Below are positions 24,678 through 33,813 of a stretch of DNA of 64,000 nucleotides, in pieces. The notes beneath the pieces were generated by a model. It was not told where the DNA came from. It worked only from the letters and a program-made list of their open reading frames with translations, and did no database searches. Source of the DNA: Bacillota bacterium (GTDB lineage Bacteria > Bacillota > Clostridia > Lachnospirales > Lachnospiraceae); NCBI GenBank assembly GCA_023435895.1, contig JAEZLH010000006.1:62001-126000 (forward strand), in the 5' to 3' direction. Made by a program: the position numbers and the translations under genes. Each line of letters begins with the position of its first letter. Position 1 is the stretch's first letter.

Positions 24678-25859
24678 ATGAATGGATTGAACATTGGTGT
24701 ATCCCTGAAAAATATGCTTCTTCATCTTAGAGATAGGATGAAAGTTCGTAGGAACAGAGTGATTTATTTCGTCCTAGGAATGGTAATAGTCGCTTCTATG
24801 GGTGGATGCTATTTTGTCAGCAATGATGAAGGTTTTTATGACAGAACCATAGCCCAGATCACATCAATTCAAGAAACAGAAGCCCCTCCAATCTATGACT
24901 CAGCTGGGAAAGTAGAACAAATGTATCAGCAGGATATAAAGGCAGTGATACGCAACGGTAAATATAAAGGTGTGGATATTACATTAAAGAACCAATATTC
25001 CTTCTCTAAAATATATGATAATCAATATAAAGTAAAGGATGAGGTATTCTTAAATATTACGGAAGATAGTGTTACCCACACCATCAAAGCGGCACAGATT
25101 ATTGATTTAAAAAGAGATAATTATATAGCCTATATTGCTTTTTTATTTATTCTCCTAATTTTATTAATTGGAGGCTCCAAGGGATTGAGATCTCTTGCTA
25201 GTGTTATTATTAATGTAGTAATATTTGCAATTGTAATCGAACTTTACATAAAGGGATATAACCTAATCCTATTAGCGGTGATAGCTGCTTTACTGTTCAT
25301 CCTTGTTTCTATCGCCTTGGTCAGCGGCATAAATAAAAAATCCGTCTCTGCAGTGATTGGCACCATAGCCGGCACTTTGCTTTCTATGATTATTACACTA
25401 ATCGTAATTTGGATTACGAAAGGAAATGGAATTCATTACGAAGAGATTGAATTTATGACTCGTCCACCGGAACAGATTTTTCTGGTAGAAATTTTGGTAG
25501 GCACCTTGGGCGGCATTATGGACATTGCTATTTCAATTTCCTCAGCCGTGAAAGAAATGTTTGATAGCAATCCGGATATGGATTGGGGAATCGTATTAAA
25601 ATCAGGCATGGAAATCGGAAGGGATATTATGGGAACTATGGCAAATACCTTGGTGTTTGCATATATCAGTGGCTCAATACCAATGATTCTACTTTGGATG
25701 AAAAATGGTTTTTCTTCCTTTGAAATCATTAGTTTTAATCTGAGCTTTGAGGTGATTCGAGCCCTAACCGGAAGTATCGGAATCGTAATCAGCATACCAA
25801 TCACTTTGTTTATCTCTGTTTTACTGCTGAGTGGTAATCAGATGGAGGAGTCAAAATGA
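24678..25859 (+). CDS. YibE/F-family membrane protein, first copy
   Basis: 393 aa. One N-terminal helix (VIYFVLGMVIVASMGGCYFV, near residues 28-48) is followed by an extracytoplasmic domain of about 110 residues and then seven or eight helices. GGSKGLRSLASVIINVVIF and VEILVGTLGGIMDIAISISSAVKEM are the family's hallmarks. YibE/F proteins are universally found as pairs in Firmicutes, but their function is unknown. Its last codons overlap the second copy by 4 bp. Confidence 0.87.
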   Translation: MNGLNIGVSLKNMLLHLRDRMKVRRNRVIYFVLGMVIVASMGGCYFVSNDEGFYDRTIAQITSIQETEAPPIYDSAGKVEQMYQQDIKAVIRNGKYKGVDITLKNQYSFSKIYDNQYKVKDEVFLNITEDSVTHTIKAAQIIDLKRDNYIAYIAFLFILLILLIGGSKGLRSLASVIINVVIFAIVIELYIKGYNLILLAVIAALLFILVSIALVSGINKKSVSAVIGTIAGTLLSMIITLIVIWITKGNGIHYEEIEFMTRPPEQIFLVEILVGTLGGIMDIAISISSAVKEMFDSNPDMDWGIVLKSGMEIGRDIMGTMANTLVFAYISGSIPMILLWMKNGFSSFEIISFNLSFEVIRALTGSIGIVISIPITLFISVLLLSGNQMEESK

Positions 25860-26641
25860 TGAGTGTACCTTTTGTATTATTAATTATATTATTTTTGTTA
25901 ATGGCTGTGATTGGTGGAAAAAGAGGAACGAAATCGTTCTTTACACTGATTTTTAACTTGGTTGTATTGATGATTATGCTGCAGTTTATGACCCATGGTT
26001 TTCAGCCACTGAAGGTCACGATAATAGGATGTGTAATAATAAGTTCCAGTACCCTATTCTATATCAATGGAATAAATAAGAAGACGCTTTCTTCCTTGTT
26101 ATCCGTGCTGATTGTTGTTTTGACCACAATTTTATTGACCTATCGGATGGGGCAAGGAGCGAGAATTCAAGGTTTTGGCAAAGAGCAGGCAGAAGGGGTG
26201 ACTTATCTTTCTCTCTATATTCATCTGGATCTGTCAAAGGTGGTGATAAGTGTGATTATCATTGCTTTATTGGGGGCGATTATTGATGTATCCATATCAA
26301 TTTCTTCATCAATGAACGAAATCTATGCCCTTGAGCCAACTATTTCAAAAAGCAGATTGATACGCTCTGGAATGAATATCGGCAAGGATATTTTGGGGAC
26401 TATGACGAATACACTTCTTTTTGCCTATATAGCGGGCTTTATGACGCTGATATTGTGGTTTGGGGTATATAATTATACCATTTCGGAAGTAATCAATTCG
26501 AAGGTGTTTTGTGAGGAGATTTTTCAGATTCTGTCCAGTGGAATTGGAATTATACTGATTATACCGGTTACTGCGATAATAACCTCGTTAATCTTAATGG
26601 AAGTTCCTAGCCGTGAGCTTGGAACGAAAAAGATTACTTGA
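25856..26641 (+). CDS. YibE/F-family membrane protein, second copy
   Basis: 261 aa, all membrane, six to seven helices and no extracytoplasmic domain. GGKRGTKSFFTLIFNLVVLM aligns with the equivalent of the first copy, and ALLGAIIDVSISISSSMNEIY repeats the D-x-S-I-S motif. Translation starts within the stop region of the first gene (ATGA overlap), so the two subunits are probably made in fixed ratio and form one complex. A terminator lies 81 bp downstream. Confidence 0.87.
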   Translation: MMSVPFVLLIILFLLMAVIGGKRGTKSFFTLIFNLVVLMIMLQFMTHGFQPLKVTIIGCVIISSSTLFYINGINKKTLSSLLSVLIVVLTTILLTYRMGQGARIQGFGKEQAEGVTYLSLYIHLDLSKVVISVIIIALLGAIIDVSISISSSMNEIYALEPTISKSRLIRSGMNIGKDILGTMTNTLLFAYIAGFMTLILWFGVYNYTISEVINSKVFCEEIFQILSSGIGIILIIPVTAIITSLILMEVPSRELGTKKIT

Positions 26642-26721
26642 AATATAAACAGTGCAACAGACAAAGTTCTATAATGGATAATAGGTTGATGAAAACATCA
26701 ATACAAAAATAGTAAACGGAT

Positions 26722-26777
26722 AAAGCATCTGTACGAAAACACATTTGATATTGTGTGGTTGAGTATGGATGCTTTTT
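26722..26777 (+). terminator. Intrinsic terminator of the fRMsr-YibE/F operon
   Basis: AAAGCATC and GATGCTTT pair, with an inner ACACA/TGTGT stem, followed by TTTTTCTT. From 26778 to 27112 the sequence is very AT-rich, with no further assignable signal apart from the TetR ribosome site. Confidence 0.8.
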
Positions 26778-27112
26778 CTTTGATCAATTTTATTATTAAT
26801 TATATTTGTTATGAATTAGAAGAGCCTTGAAATACTAATTTTTGTATGTAACATTGTAAATTAGTAAAATATAAATGATTTGTATTATTATCATAGTAAG
26901 GGTATTGACATATTATAAATGAAAGATTAACATATAGAGTATACTTATAGTTTATATTAATGCATAAAAGTGCAATAATTTAAACCGTAAATATATAGCA
27001 TAAGTATTAAACGTAAAATGCAATTATATAGAGCAAATTCGTAACGTGCAAATTCTTTAAATACTAAGTGGATGAGTGCAACAGGCATGAGTACAAAGAA
27101 AGGAGGTATTCT

Positions 27113-27757
27113 GTGGGAAATAGTGATCGAAAGGAAAAGGAAAGAGAGCTACGCAGGAATGATATAATTGATGGTGCGGAGAGGATATTTTTTACCAAAG
27201 GATACGAGAAGGCCACCATGGATGAAGTGGCCAAAGAGGCGGAATACAGTAAAAGAACGGTTTATATTTATTTTAACAGTAAGGAACAAATTTATTTTGA
27301 AATCATGATAAGAGGGTATAAACTGTTAATCAATATGGTAAATCAGAGTTTGCGTAAAGGTACTATAAATGCCATCGAAGAAATCCGCCAAATAGCATAT
27401 ATTATTCGACGCTTCAATATAGAGCATCCAAATTATTTTAATGCCATTATGGAATATGAAAATGGAGAGTTGGATTTTCAGAAGGGGATTTCGGATCAAT
27501 CAAGAGATGAATGTTATGCACTTGGCGAGCAGATACTGACTATTTTGGTGGAAGCTTTAAAAAAAGGAGTAAGGGAAAAGACAATCCGGAGAGAAGTTGA
27601 GATAACCAAGACCGCTCTAATCCTTTGGGCATGTATGATTGGTGTGTTCAATGTAGCGAATAAAAAGGAAAGATATATGAAGCAATATCATAATCTCACA
27701 TCAGAGGAGCTAATTTCTGCAGCATTTGAGCTGCTAATTAATTCGATAAAAAACTAA
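27113..27757 (+). CDS. TetR-family transcriptional regulator
   Basis: 214 aa. The N-terminal helix-turn-helix (about residues 13-60) reads IIDGAERIFFTKGYEKATMD then KEAEYSKRTVYIYFNSKEQIY, closely typical of TetR. The start is a GTG with AAGGAGG 6 nt upstream; an earlier in-frame GTG at 27068 has no site. The C-terminal ligand domain is unassignable. It is followed 15 bp later by an Acg-like flavoprotein, which it most likely regulates within a single operon. Confidence 0.88.
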   Translation: MGNSDRKEKERELRRNDIIDGAERIFFTKGYEKATMDEVAKEAEYSKRTVYIYFNSKEQIYFEIMIRGYKLLINMVNQSLRKGTINAIEEIRQIAYIIRRFNIEHPNYFNAIMEYENGELDFQKGISDQSRDECYALGEQILTILVEALKKGVREKTIRREVEITKTALILWACMIGVFNVANKKERYMKQYHNLTSEELISAAFELLINSIKN

Positions 27758-27772
27758 AAGGGGAACGATCAA

Positions 27773-28969
27773 ATGAGAACGAACAAGATTAGAAAAAATT
27801 TCGTAAAAATATTGATATGTCTCTGTATATTGATTATCCTGCCATTGACTTCCCTGTTTATAGTAAGTGGTATTTTTGTACCTAAGGATTATCTTAAGCC
27901 TTGGAAGAAAACCTATGCCGGGCAATTTCAGGATCCAAGAATTCGGATCGCGGCGCAAGGTTTATTAGCTGCCAACAGCCATAATATGCAACCATGGAAA
28001 ATTCAGCTTGACCAAAAGGATTCAAAGATATTTTATTTGTTTACTGACAGTCAGCGATTGACACCGGAGGTTGATCCTTATGCACGCCAAATAATGATAA
28101 CTCAGGGTACCTTCTTGGAATACGTATCGATTGCAGCAGGGGAGTTGGGGTATCAAGCCAGGATCGATTTGTTTCCCAATGGAACTTATGAGGAAGATAG
28201 ATTATTGGCGAGTATGGATAATAAACCAGTGGCTAAAATAACACTTATTAAGGATGTGCCGATTAACAACTCTCTGTATAAATATATGTTCTTGCCGGAT
28301 ACGAACCGATCGCCCTATAAGGTTGAGCAATTATCTGAGCGGCAAATTACGGAGCTGGAGTCCATCAGCATGGAGGATATAACTGTAAAGGTATATGAAA
28401 ATCAAGAAGATATTAGGCGTCTGGGAGATTATGCAATTTCAGGTGCAGCCGCTGAAGCTAAGGTAGAACGTGTTATGGAAGAAACACAAGTTATTTTTCG
28501 AGCAAATGAATTTCAGAAGAATAAATATCGTTACGGTTTTTCCGTAGAGGGACAGGGGACATCAGGGATGATGCGCCATATTATGCAAGGGATGGTTACA
28601 CTTTTTCCTTCATTGAATCAGGGGAAAACAGCTTCTGACTTATTTATAAAATCTACTAGGGAAGCTGTAAAAAGCACTGCGGCTTATGTAATTATTTCAT
28701 CGAAGGATAACAGCCGTAAAAGTCAGGTGAAAAGCGGGTTAGCTTATAGCAAGTTGATACTGACAGCACATGGTTTAGGTCTGGCAATGCAGCCTCTAAG
28801 CCAGGTATTAGAAGAATACCTGGAAATGCAGGCGCTTTATGAGGGTATACATAGGGATTATGCGAAAGATGGAGGAACAATACAGATGTTGGTTCGTATT
28901 GGCAAAGCAACGAAAAAGACTCCACTAACCATGCGGAGAGATGTAAGTGAGTTAATCGTTGATAAATAG
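27773..28969 (+). CDS. Membrane-anchored Acg-like nitroreductase-fold protein
   Basis: 398 aa. An N-terminal hydrophobic helix (ILICLCILIILPLTSLFIV, residues 14-33) is followed by a duplicated nitroreductase fold resembling mycobacterial Acg/Rv2032 proteins. AAQGLLAANSHNMQPWKIQL is the flavin-binding motif, and the C-terminal half includes GLAYSKLILTAHGLGLAMQPLSQ. Acg itself binds FMN but is not an active nitroreductase; it is thought to sequester flavin. The protein should face the outside or be membrane-anchored, which is unusual for a flavin fold. It pairs with the TetR regulator. Confidence 0.82.
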   Translation: MRTNKIRKNFVKILICLCILIILPLTSLFIVSGIFVPKDYLKPWKKTYAGQFQDPRIRIAAQGLLAANSHNMQPWKIQLDQKDSKIFYLFTDSQRLTPEVDPYARQIMITQGTFLEYVSIAAGELGYQARIDLFPNGTYEEDRLLASMDNKPVAKITLIKDVPINNSLYKYMFLPDTNRSPYKVEQLSERQITELESISMEDITVKVYENQEDIRRLGDYAISGAAAEAKVERVMEETQVIFRANEFQKNKYRYGFSVEGQGTSGMMRHIMQGMVTLFPSLNQGKTASDLFIKSTREAVKSTAAYVIISSKDNSRKSQVKSGLAYSKLILTAHGLGLAMQPLSQVLEEYLEMQALYEGIHRDYAKDGGTIQMLVRIGKATKKTPLTMRRDVSELIVDK

Positions 28970-29025
28970 GATCACTATGATAGAAAAAGGTTAAATTCTT
29001 GCAAAAGAAAGAAACAAGTGAGAAA

Positions 29026-29097
29026 GGGTGTTGCTTCAAAATCATTGAAAAAGGGATGGATCACCTTTGTTTTGATTTTACTGCAACACCCATTTTT
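29026..29097 (+). terminator. Long-stem terminator of the TetR/Acg operon
   Basis: GGGTGTTGC pairs with GCAACACCC and CAAAATCA with TGATTTT, with a 26-nt loop, followed by ATTTTTG. The structure is nearly symmetric, so it may also act on the minus-strand carbamate kinase transcript ending 100 bp away. Confidence 0.8.
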
Positions 29098-29196
29098 GAA
29101 AGGATAACTCTATAATGGATAAAAGAGAATGAAAGGGAAGCAGGATATGGGTATTCCATTAAGTGGATTATTCGTGTTTACCCCCTCTATAATCGG

Positions 29197-30129
29197 TTAT
29201 GGTGTAACAATCGTGCCATTCTGTCCGGCAAGACACTGACGGGCATTGTTCAGATGACCAATGATAGCGGTTCTTCCTTCTTTCTTTGATACAAAATCAA
29301 CACTAGCCTCGATTTTGGGAAGCATCGTAGTTACAGGGAACTGTCCCTCTGATATATATGTCTTTGCATCATTGACGGAAAGAGTATCAAGGGTTTGTTC
29401 ATTCTCAGTACCAAAATTCAGTGCAACTTTATCTACTCCGGTTAAGAAGAGTAAAATATCGGCATCCAGCATGTCTGCTAATTTTTCACTAGCCAAATCC
29501 TTCTCGATTACTGCACTGGCACCGCGTAGTACGGTACCTTGTTCTAGTACCGGTATACCACCGCCCCCACAAGCAATCACAAGCTGATCACTATCGACTA
29601 ATGCACGAATGGCATCTATTTCATAAATGTCAATGGGCTTGGGTGTTGCTACGAGACGTCTGTATCCCCCATCTACCTCTTTGACATAATTTCCTTTTTT
29701 GATTTCTTCCTCTGCTTCCTCCTTCGTCATAACACGTCCTATGACCTTCGTTGGATGTTGGAAAGCAGGGTCAAAGGTGTCTACTTTAACTTGTGTAATC
29801 AAGGTAGATACCGGTTTAAAGATTCCACGCTCTAACAATACGGTACGTATAGCATTTTGCAAATCGTATCCTATATAGCCTTGACTCAAGGCACCGCAAA
29901 CTGACATGGGAGCAACGGTATAACTATCATCCAATCGATTTAACTCTGTCATTGCCCGGTGAAGCATTCCAATCTGAAGGCCGTTGCTATGTGTGATTAT
30001 GACCTTATATTTATCTTCTACCAAATCGGCAATTGCTTGTGCAGCATTAATGATTGATTTCTTCTGTTCCGGAAAACTGGTTCCGAATGCATTTCTTCCT
30101 AAAGCGACTACGACAGTTTTTTTCTTCAT
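29197..30129 (-). CDS. arcC: Carbamate kinase
   Basis: 310 aa. VVVALGRNAFG at the N-terminus, NGLQIGMLHRAM, the CACGGGGIPV-type loop (VIACGGGGIPVLEQG, near residue 205) and KPIDIYEIDAIRALVDSDQ are standard carbamate kinase motifs of the amino-acid kinase fold. It transfers phosphate from carbamoyl phosphate to ADP, making ATP. I start at ATG 30129, preceded by GGGG, not at the upstream ATG. No arginine deiminase, agmatine deiminase or ornithine transcarbamoylase gene is adjacent, so its carbamoyl-phosphate source is elsewhere. Confidence 0.92.
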   Translation of the reverse strand: MKKKTVVVALGRNAFGTSFPEQKKSIINAAQAIADLVEDKYKVIITHSNGLQIGMLHRAMTELNRLDDSYTVAPMSVCGALSQGYIGYDLQNAIRTVLLERGIFKPVSTLITQVKVDTFDPAFQHPTKVIGRVMTKEEAEEEIKKGNYVKEVDGGYRRLVATPKPIDIYEIDAIRALVDSDQLVIACGGGGIPVLEQGTVLRGASAVIEKDLASEKLADMLDADILLFLTGVDKVALNFGTENEQTLDTLSVNDAKTYISEGQFPVTTMLPKIEASVDFVSKKEGRTAIIGHLNNARQCLAGQNGTIVTP

Positions 30130-30370
30130 ACAAAATCCCCATTTCATCTTCGTATTATGATTCGTGCCTGATTATAAGTTAATTACCTAAAACTAATATA
30201 CCATAGAGAGGTATTTGATGTCAAAAAACTTCTTGTTAAGAAACATATTTTATGAAGACATATTTTATCTTAGAAGTACAACGTTTAAAAGCGTATCGAA
30301 CGTATCAAGAACTGTTATTTAGGAATGAAAATGATAAAGATTTTGATAAGAAATTAACATAAAAACCGGA

Positions 30371-30399
30371 TTTGACAATTTAATTTTGTCCATATAGAA
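30371..30399 (+). promoter_or_regulatory. Promoter of ketopantoate-reductase-like gene
   Basis: TTGACA (30371-30376) and TAGAAT (30394-30399) with a 17-bp spacer. GACAA/TTGTC forms an inverted repeat through the spacer, a possible operator. Confidence 0.7.
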
Positions 30400-30442
30400 T
30401 GTAATTAAAAGGAATCTAAATGAGAAAAGAGTGGTGTGATTT

Positions 30443-31378
30443 ATGAAGAAGTTAGAAAAGGTAACATTAATCGGCTTAGGTGCAATGGGAGTATTTTTTG
30501 CTCCAAAGTTGGATGAATATTTGGGTAAAACGAATTTTAGAATATTAGCAGAGGGTGAACGCAAAAAAAGGCTGGAGGAGAATGGAGTAACCGTAAATGG
30601 TGTGAATTATCATTTCAATATTATCACCCCTCAATTAGAAGGCGATTCGGCTGACCTGATCATTATTGCGGTGAAAGATACCGGATTAGCACAAGCAATT
30701 CAGGATATCCGAAATCAGGTTGGAACACAAACTCTAATACTATGTGTCATGAATGGGGTTGACAGTGAGGAGGAGATTGCAAAGGTATATGGCTGGGAAC
30801 GTATTCTATATTCCTACATGAGAGTTTCCTGTGTAATGAAAGATGGGATTGCAAACTATGATCCTAACTTTGGTATGGTTCATTTTGGAGAAGCAAAGAA
30901 TGATGTATTGTCGGAACGGGTAGAGAAAATTAAAGAGTTATTTGATTTAAGCGGAATTAAGTATCACATCGATGAGGATATGATTAGAGGATTATGGTTC
31001 AAATATATGTGTAACATTGGTGAAAATATGACCTGTGCGTTACTTGGGGTGCCTTTTGGGGCATACCGTGAAAGCGAACATGCCAATGAAATTAGACGAA
31101 GTATGATGCGAGAAGTCATTCTAATAGCAAATAAACTGGGAATTTCACTGGGACAGGAAGATATCGATCGTCAAGAGACTACAATAAAGAGATTGCCTCC
31201 CGCAAATAAACCTTCTACCCTACAGGACTTGGAAAATGGCCGAAAGACAGAAGTTGAGATGTTCTCAGGAAGGATAGTGAAACTTGGCAAGGAATTAGGG
31301 ATTGAAACTCCACTTAATTGGATGGCTTATCATGGGATTAAGGTGTTGGAAGAAAAGAGTCTAATGAAATGGAGCTAG
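30443..31378 (+). CDS. Ketopantoate reductase (PanE/ApbA) family oxidoreductase
   Basis: 311 aa. VTLIGLGAMGVFFAPKL is the NADPH-binding Rossmann loop. The catalytic lysine region is in GLWFKYMCNIGENMTCALLG, and KPSTLQDLENGRKTEVEMFSG is the C-terminal substrate-domain signature. The fold reduces ketopantoate to pantoate in vitamin B5 synthesis, but genomes often hold several paralogs of other specificity. No panB/panC is adjacent here, so I leave the symbol blank. Confidence 0.85.
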   Translation: MKKLEKVTLIGLGAMGVFFAPKLDEYLGKTNFRILAEGERKKRLEENGVTVNGVNYHFNIITPQLEGDSADLIIIAVKDTGLAQAIQDIRNQVGTQTLILCVMNGVDSEEEIAKVYGWERILYSYMRVSCVMKDGIANYDPNFGMVHFGEAKNDVLSERVEKIKELFDLSGIKYHIDEDMIRGLWFKYMCNIGENMTCALLGVPFGAYRESEHANEIRRSMMREVILIANKLGISLGQEDIDRQETTIKRLPPANKPSTLQDLENGRKTEVEMFSGRIVKLGKELGIETPLNWMAYHGIKVLEEKSLMKWS

Positions 31379-31504
31379 TTCATATAAAATTTTTTGCACA
31401 GTGCATTCTTTGGGTTTGACTTCTGCTACAGAATTATATGATTATGTATACAGTAATCTTTTGCTACCACTCTATTAAAAATATTAACAAGGAGGATGAT
31501 TATT

Positions 31505-32056
31505 ATGCTGAGAGAAGTTGTTCTTTATATAGCAGCAAGCCTGGACGGGTATATCGCAACTAAGGAGGATGGACTTGAATGGCTATTTCAGACAGAGGGA
31601 GAGGGCGATAACGGATATTCTGAGTTCTATGAGAGTGTTGATACAATTATTATGGGGAGAAAAACCTATGATTGGATTCTTAATCATGAGGGAGATAATT
31701 TTCCATATAAGAACAAACAATGCTTAGTGTTTTCCAGAACAGAGCAACAGGAAGACGAGAATGTTGAATTTGTTAACGGTAATGTTCACGAACTTGTAGC
31801 AGAATTAAAGAAGATGGAAGGGAAAAGTATATGGATTGTAGGCGGGGGAGAATTACTGCATTATTTTATAAAAGAACAATTGGTGGATAAATGGATCATC
31901 AATATTGCCCCCACTATAATCGGAGAAGGAATTCCACTTTTCAAACAGTTAGACTTTGAGACAAGGTTAAGCTTAATTACGGTAAAGCGTCACAATCAGT
32001 TTGCGGAAATGCAATATGAGACGGTAAGAGGGGGTACTTTTAATGGAAATATATGA
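31505..32056 (+). CDS. RibD-C/dihydrofolate-reductase-like protein
   Basis: 183 aa. VVLYIAASLDGYIATKEDGLEWL and TIIMGRKTYDWIL are typical of the YyaP/YwjB-type DHFR-fold proteins in Firmicutes. IWIVGGGELLHYFIKE is the NADPH-binding glycine loop. True DHFR has a conserved Asp/Glu in the folate pocket that this group lacks, so the substrate is probably a pteridine or flavin-like compound. GGAGG at 31491-31495 dictates ATG 31505 rather than the ATG at 31496 overlapping it. The next gene overlaps by 14 bp. Confidence 0.85.
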   Translation: MLREVVLYIAASLDGYIATKEDGLEWLFQTEGEGDNGYSEFYESVDTIIMGRKTYDWILNHEGDNFPYKNKQCLVFSRTEQQEDENVEFVNGNVHELVAELKKMEGKSIWIVGGGELLHYFIKEQLVDKWIINIAPTIIGEGIPLFKQLDFETRLSLITVKRHNQFAEMQYETVRGGTFNGNI

Positions 32057-32672
32057 AGCAATAAGAAAAAGGAGAACAATTAGGGATTTTCAGGATAAAG
32101 CGGTTGAGATGGATACGATTGAGCATATAATCAGTGCTGGTTTGAAAGCACCATCGAATGACCATATGCGTAACTGGGAGTTCGTGGTAATCACTGATAA
32201 GGAGGAAAGAATCAAATTAATACAAAATATTCCGAAATTGGTTTCACAGGAGAATGTAAAATCGCAACTTGATAATTGGAATATGCATGATGAAAAACAA
32301 AGGAAAATGTATATGGATGCAATTCCAAAACAATATTCCATGCTGTATGACTCATCATGTTTAATTCTTCCTTTTTTTAAGCAAAAACCCCCATTGCTAC
32401 AACCGGAACGTATTAGTTCCCTAAACTCTTTTGCCTCAATATGGATGTGTATTGAGAACATCCTGTTAGCTGCTACAGCAGAAGGATTGTTTGGAGTTGT
32501 GAGAATCCCTGATGGGGAGGGTGAATTACAACATATAAAAGAGACCATCAAGCATCCGGATAATTATTTTATGCCATGCTACATATCATTGGGATATCCC
32601 GCCACAGATGCAGTGATTATTGAGCAAAATAATTTTAGTGCAAAAGTGAGAATGCATTTGGGTAAATGGTAA
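32043..32672 (+). CDS. Nitroreductase-family protein
   Basis: 209 aa. AIRKRRTIRDFQDKAVEMDTI, the FMN-phosphate arginine motif, is at residues 5-25, and APSNDHMRNWEFVVITD follows. FGVVRIPDGEGEL is the second cofactor loop. The first 14 bp overlap the RibD-C-like gene, so it is translationally coupled to it. A shared redox substrate is a sensible inference. Distinct in sequence from the two other nitroreductase-fold proteins in this window. Confidence 0.85.
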   Translation: MEIYEAIRKRRTIRDFQDKAVEMDTIEHIISAGLKAPSNDHMRNWEFVVITDKEERIKLIQNIPKLVSQENVKSQLDNWNMHDEKQRKMYMDAIPKQYSMLYDSSCLILPFFKQKPPLLQPERISSLNSFASIWMCIENILLAATAEGLFGVVRIPDGEGELQHIKETIKHPDNYFMPCYISLGYPATDAVIIEQNNFSAKVRMHLGKW

Positions 32673-32783
32673 GATTTTGTATAGTATTAAGATTCACAGG
32701 GTTAAAGCTATGTTGTGAACTGCTCATAGCAAATATCATACCACAATAAGACATCGATGATAACAGAAACGGAGCAAATTCAA

Positions 32784-33602
32784 ATGGAGAAACTATTATT
32801 CGGGATATCCGGACTTCCGATAGGAAGCGGCTTGAAGAAGATGAACTATGCTTTAGGAATACATTATGCAAAATCAATCGGTTTGGATGCAATGGAGCTT
32901 CTCTTTGTAAGAAGCGTCAATGTGAATGAACGGAATAAAGAGTTGATATTACAAAGTAAGTTAGAAAATGAGTTTTATTTATCTGCCCATGGTTCCTATT
33001 ATATTAATCTGAATGCCGCGGATGAGGAAAAACAGCAGCAGTCCATGGAACGCATTATAAAAGGAGCGGAAGCCTTGTCGAAGGTGGAAGGGAGAAGTTT
33101 GATTTTTCATCCTGGATATTATTTGAATCGTTCTAAAGAAAAGACCTTTCAAGAAATCAAAGAAAATCTGCTTAAATTACCCTATATAGGCGTTGACTAC
33201 CGCTTGGAAACCACGGGGAAGAATACTCAATTTGGGACATTGGAAGAGCTGGTCGGTATATGTAAAGAAGTAGAATCTTGCAAGCTTTGTATTGATTTTG
33301 CACACATTCATGCAAGGGGAAACGGAGCTTTAAGGAGTTACGATGATTTTTGCAGAATTCTTCAATATATACTGGATGAGCTCGGAAGAGAAGCCTTGGA
33401 GGATTTGCATATTCATATGGGAGGTATTCATTATAATCAAAATGGAGAGAGATATCACCTACCAGTATTAGAAAGTGATTTTAATTATGTGGAGTGTTTA
33501 AAAGCCTTAAAGGATTTTCGGGTGAAGGGGTGCGTAATTTTGGAAGGCCCTTTGGTGGAAAAGGATGCCTTATTACTAAAAAGTACTTATTGGAACCTAT
33601 AA
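32784..33602 (+). CDS. Endonuclease IV/xylose-isomerase-like TIM-barrel protein
   Basis: 272 aa. Motifs of the AP-endonuclease-2 superfamily are seen: HGSYYINL, IFHPGYYL, LETTGKNTQFGTLEEL, CIDFAHIHARGNG and HIHMGGIHYN, which contribute metal-binding His, Glu and Asp. These resemble archaeal/bacterial endonuclease IV-like proteins more than sugar isomerases. ATG 32784 has a GGAG 9 nt upstream; the earlier in-frame ATG at 32757 does not. Either a DNA-repair nuclease for abasic sites or an isomerase is possible; repair is favoured. Confidence 0.75.
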   Translation: MEKLLFGISGLPIGSGLKKMNYALGIHYAKSIGLDAMELLFVRSVNVNERNKELILQSKLENEFYLSAHGSYYINLNAADEEKQQQSMERIIKGAEALSKVEGRSLIFHPGYYLNRSKEKTFQEIKENLLKLPYIGVDYRLETTGKNTQFGTLEELVGICKEVESCKLCIDFAHIHARGNGALRSYDDFCRILQYILDELGREALEDLHIHMGGIHYNQNGERYHLPVLESDFNYVECLKALKDFRVKGCVILEGPLVEKDALLLKSTYWNL

Positions 33603-33719
33603 TTAAAAAATTATCTTATCATGACGGATTTTGAGGGGTTTCGCAAGGTAAGACGTTACAATTTTACCATGTTTTCGCTCTATCATAGTAAATAATTAAA
33701 GTAAATTGCGTGAATAGTA

Positions 33720-33748
33720 TTGACAGCAGTATAAAGATGTGCTAATTT
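33720..33748 (+). promoter_or_regulatory. Promoter of the amino-acid ABC importer
   Basis: TTGACA (33720-33725) and TAATTT (33743-33748) with a 17-bp spacer. Initiation near 33755 gives a leader of only about 60 nt, which is almost entirely the hairpin described next. Confidence 0.65.
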
Positions 33749-33761
33749 TTCTTTATGGCAA

Positions 33762-33806
33762 AGGAGTTTGACTAAGTGTAGTGGAACTCCTATTTTTTTT
33801 AGGAGG
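33762..33806 (+). promoter_or_regulatory. Leader hairpin with competing anti-Shine-Dalgarno pairing
   Basis: AGGAGTT (33762-33768) pairs with AACTCCT (33785-33791), followed by A and eight T, so it looks like an intrinsic terminator between promoter and gene. The CTCCT of its 3' arm can instead pair with AGGAG (33801-33805), the ribosome site of the binding-protein gene, across the T run. The two structures exclude one another. Function is inferred, not shown. Confidence 0.6.
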
Positions 33807-33813
33807 AAAAATT

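Noticed and set aside
29150..29240. Small forward ORF (about 30 codons) starting near 29147
   Set aside because: Overlaps the end of carbamate kinase on the opposite strand, has a poor ribosome site and no conserved motif.
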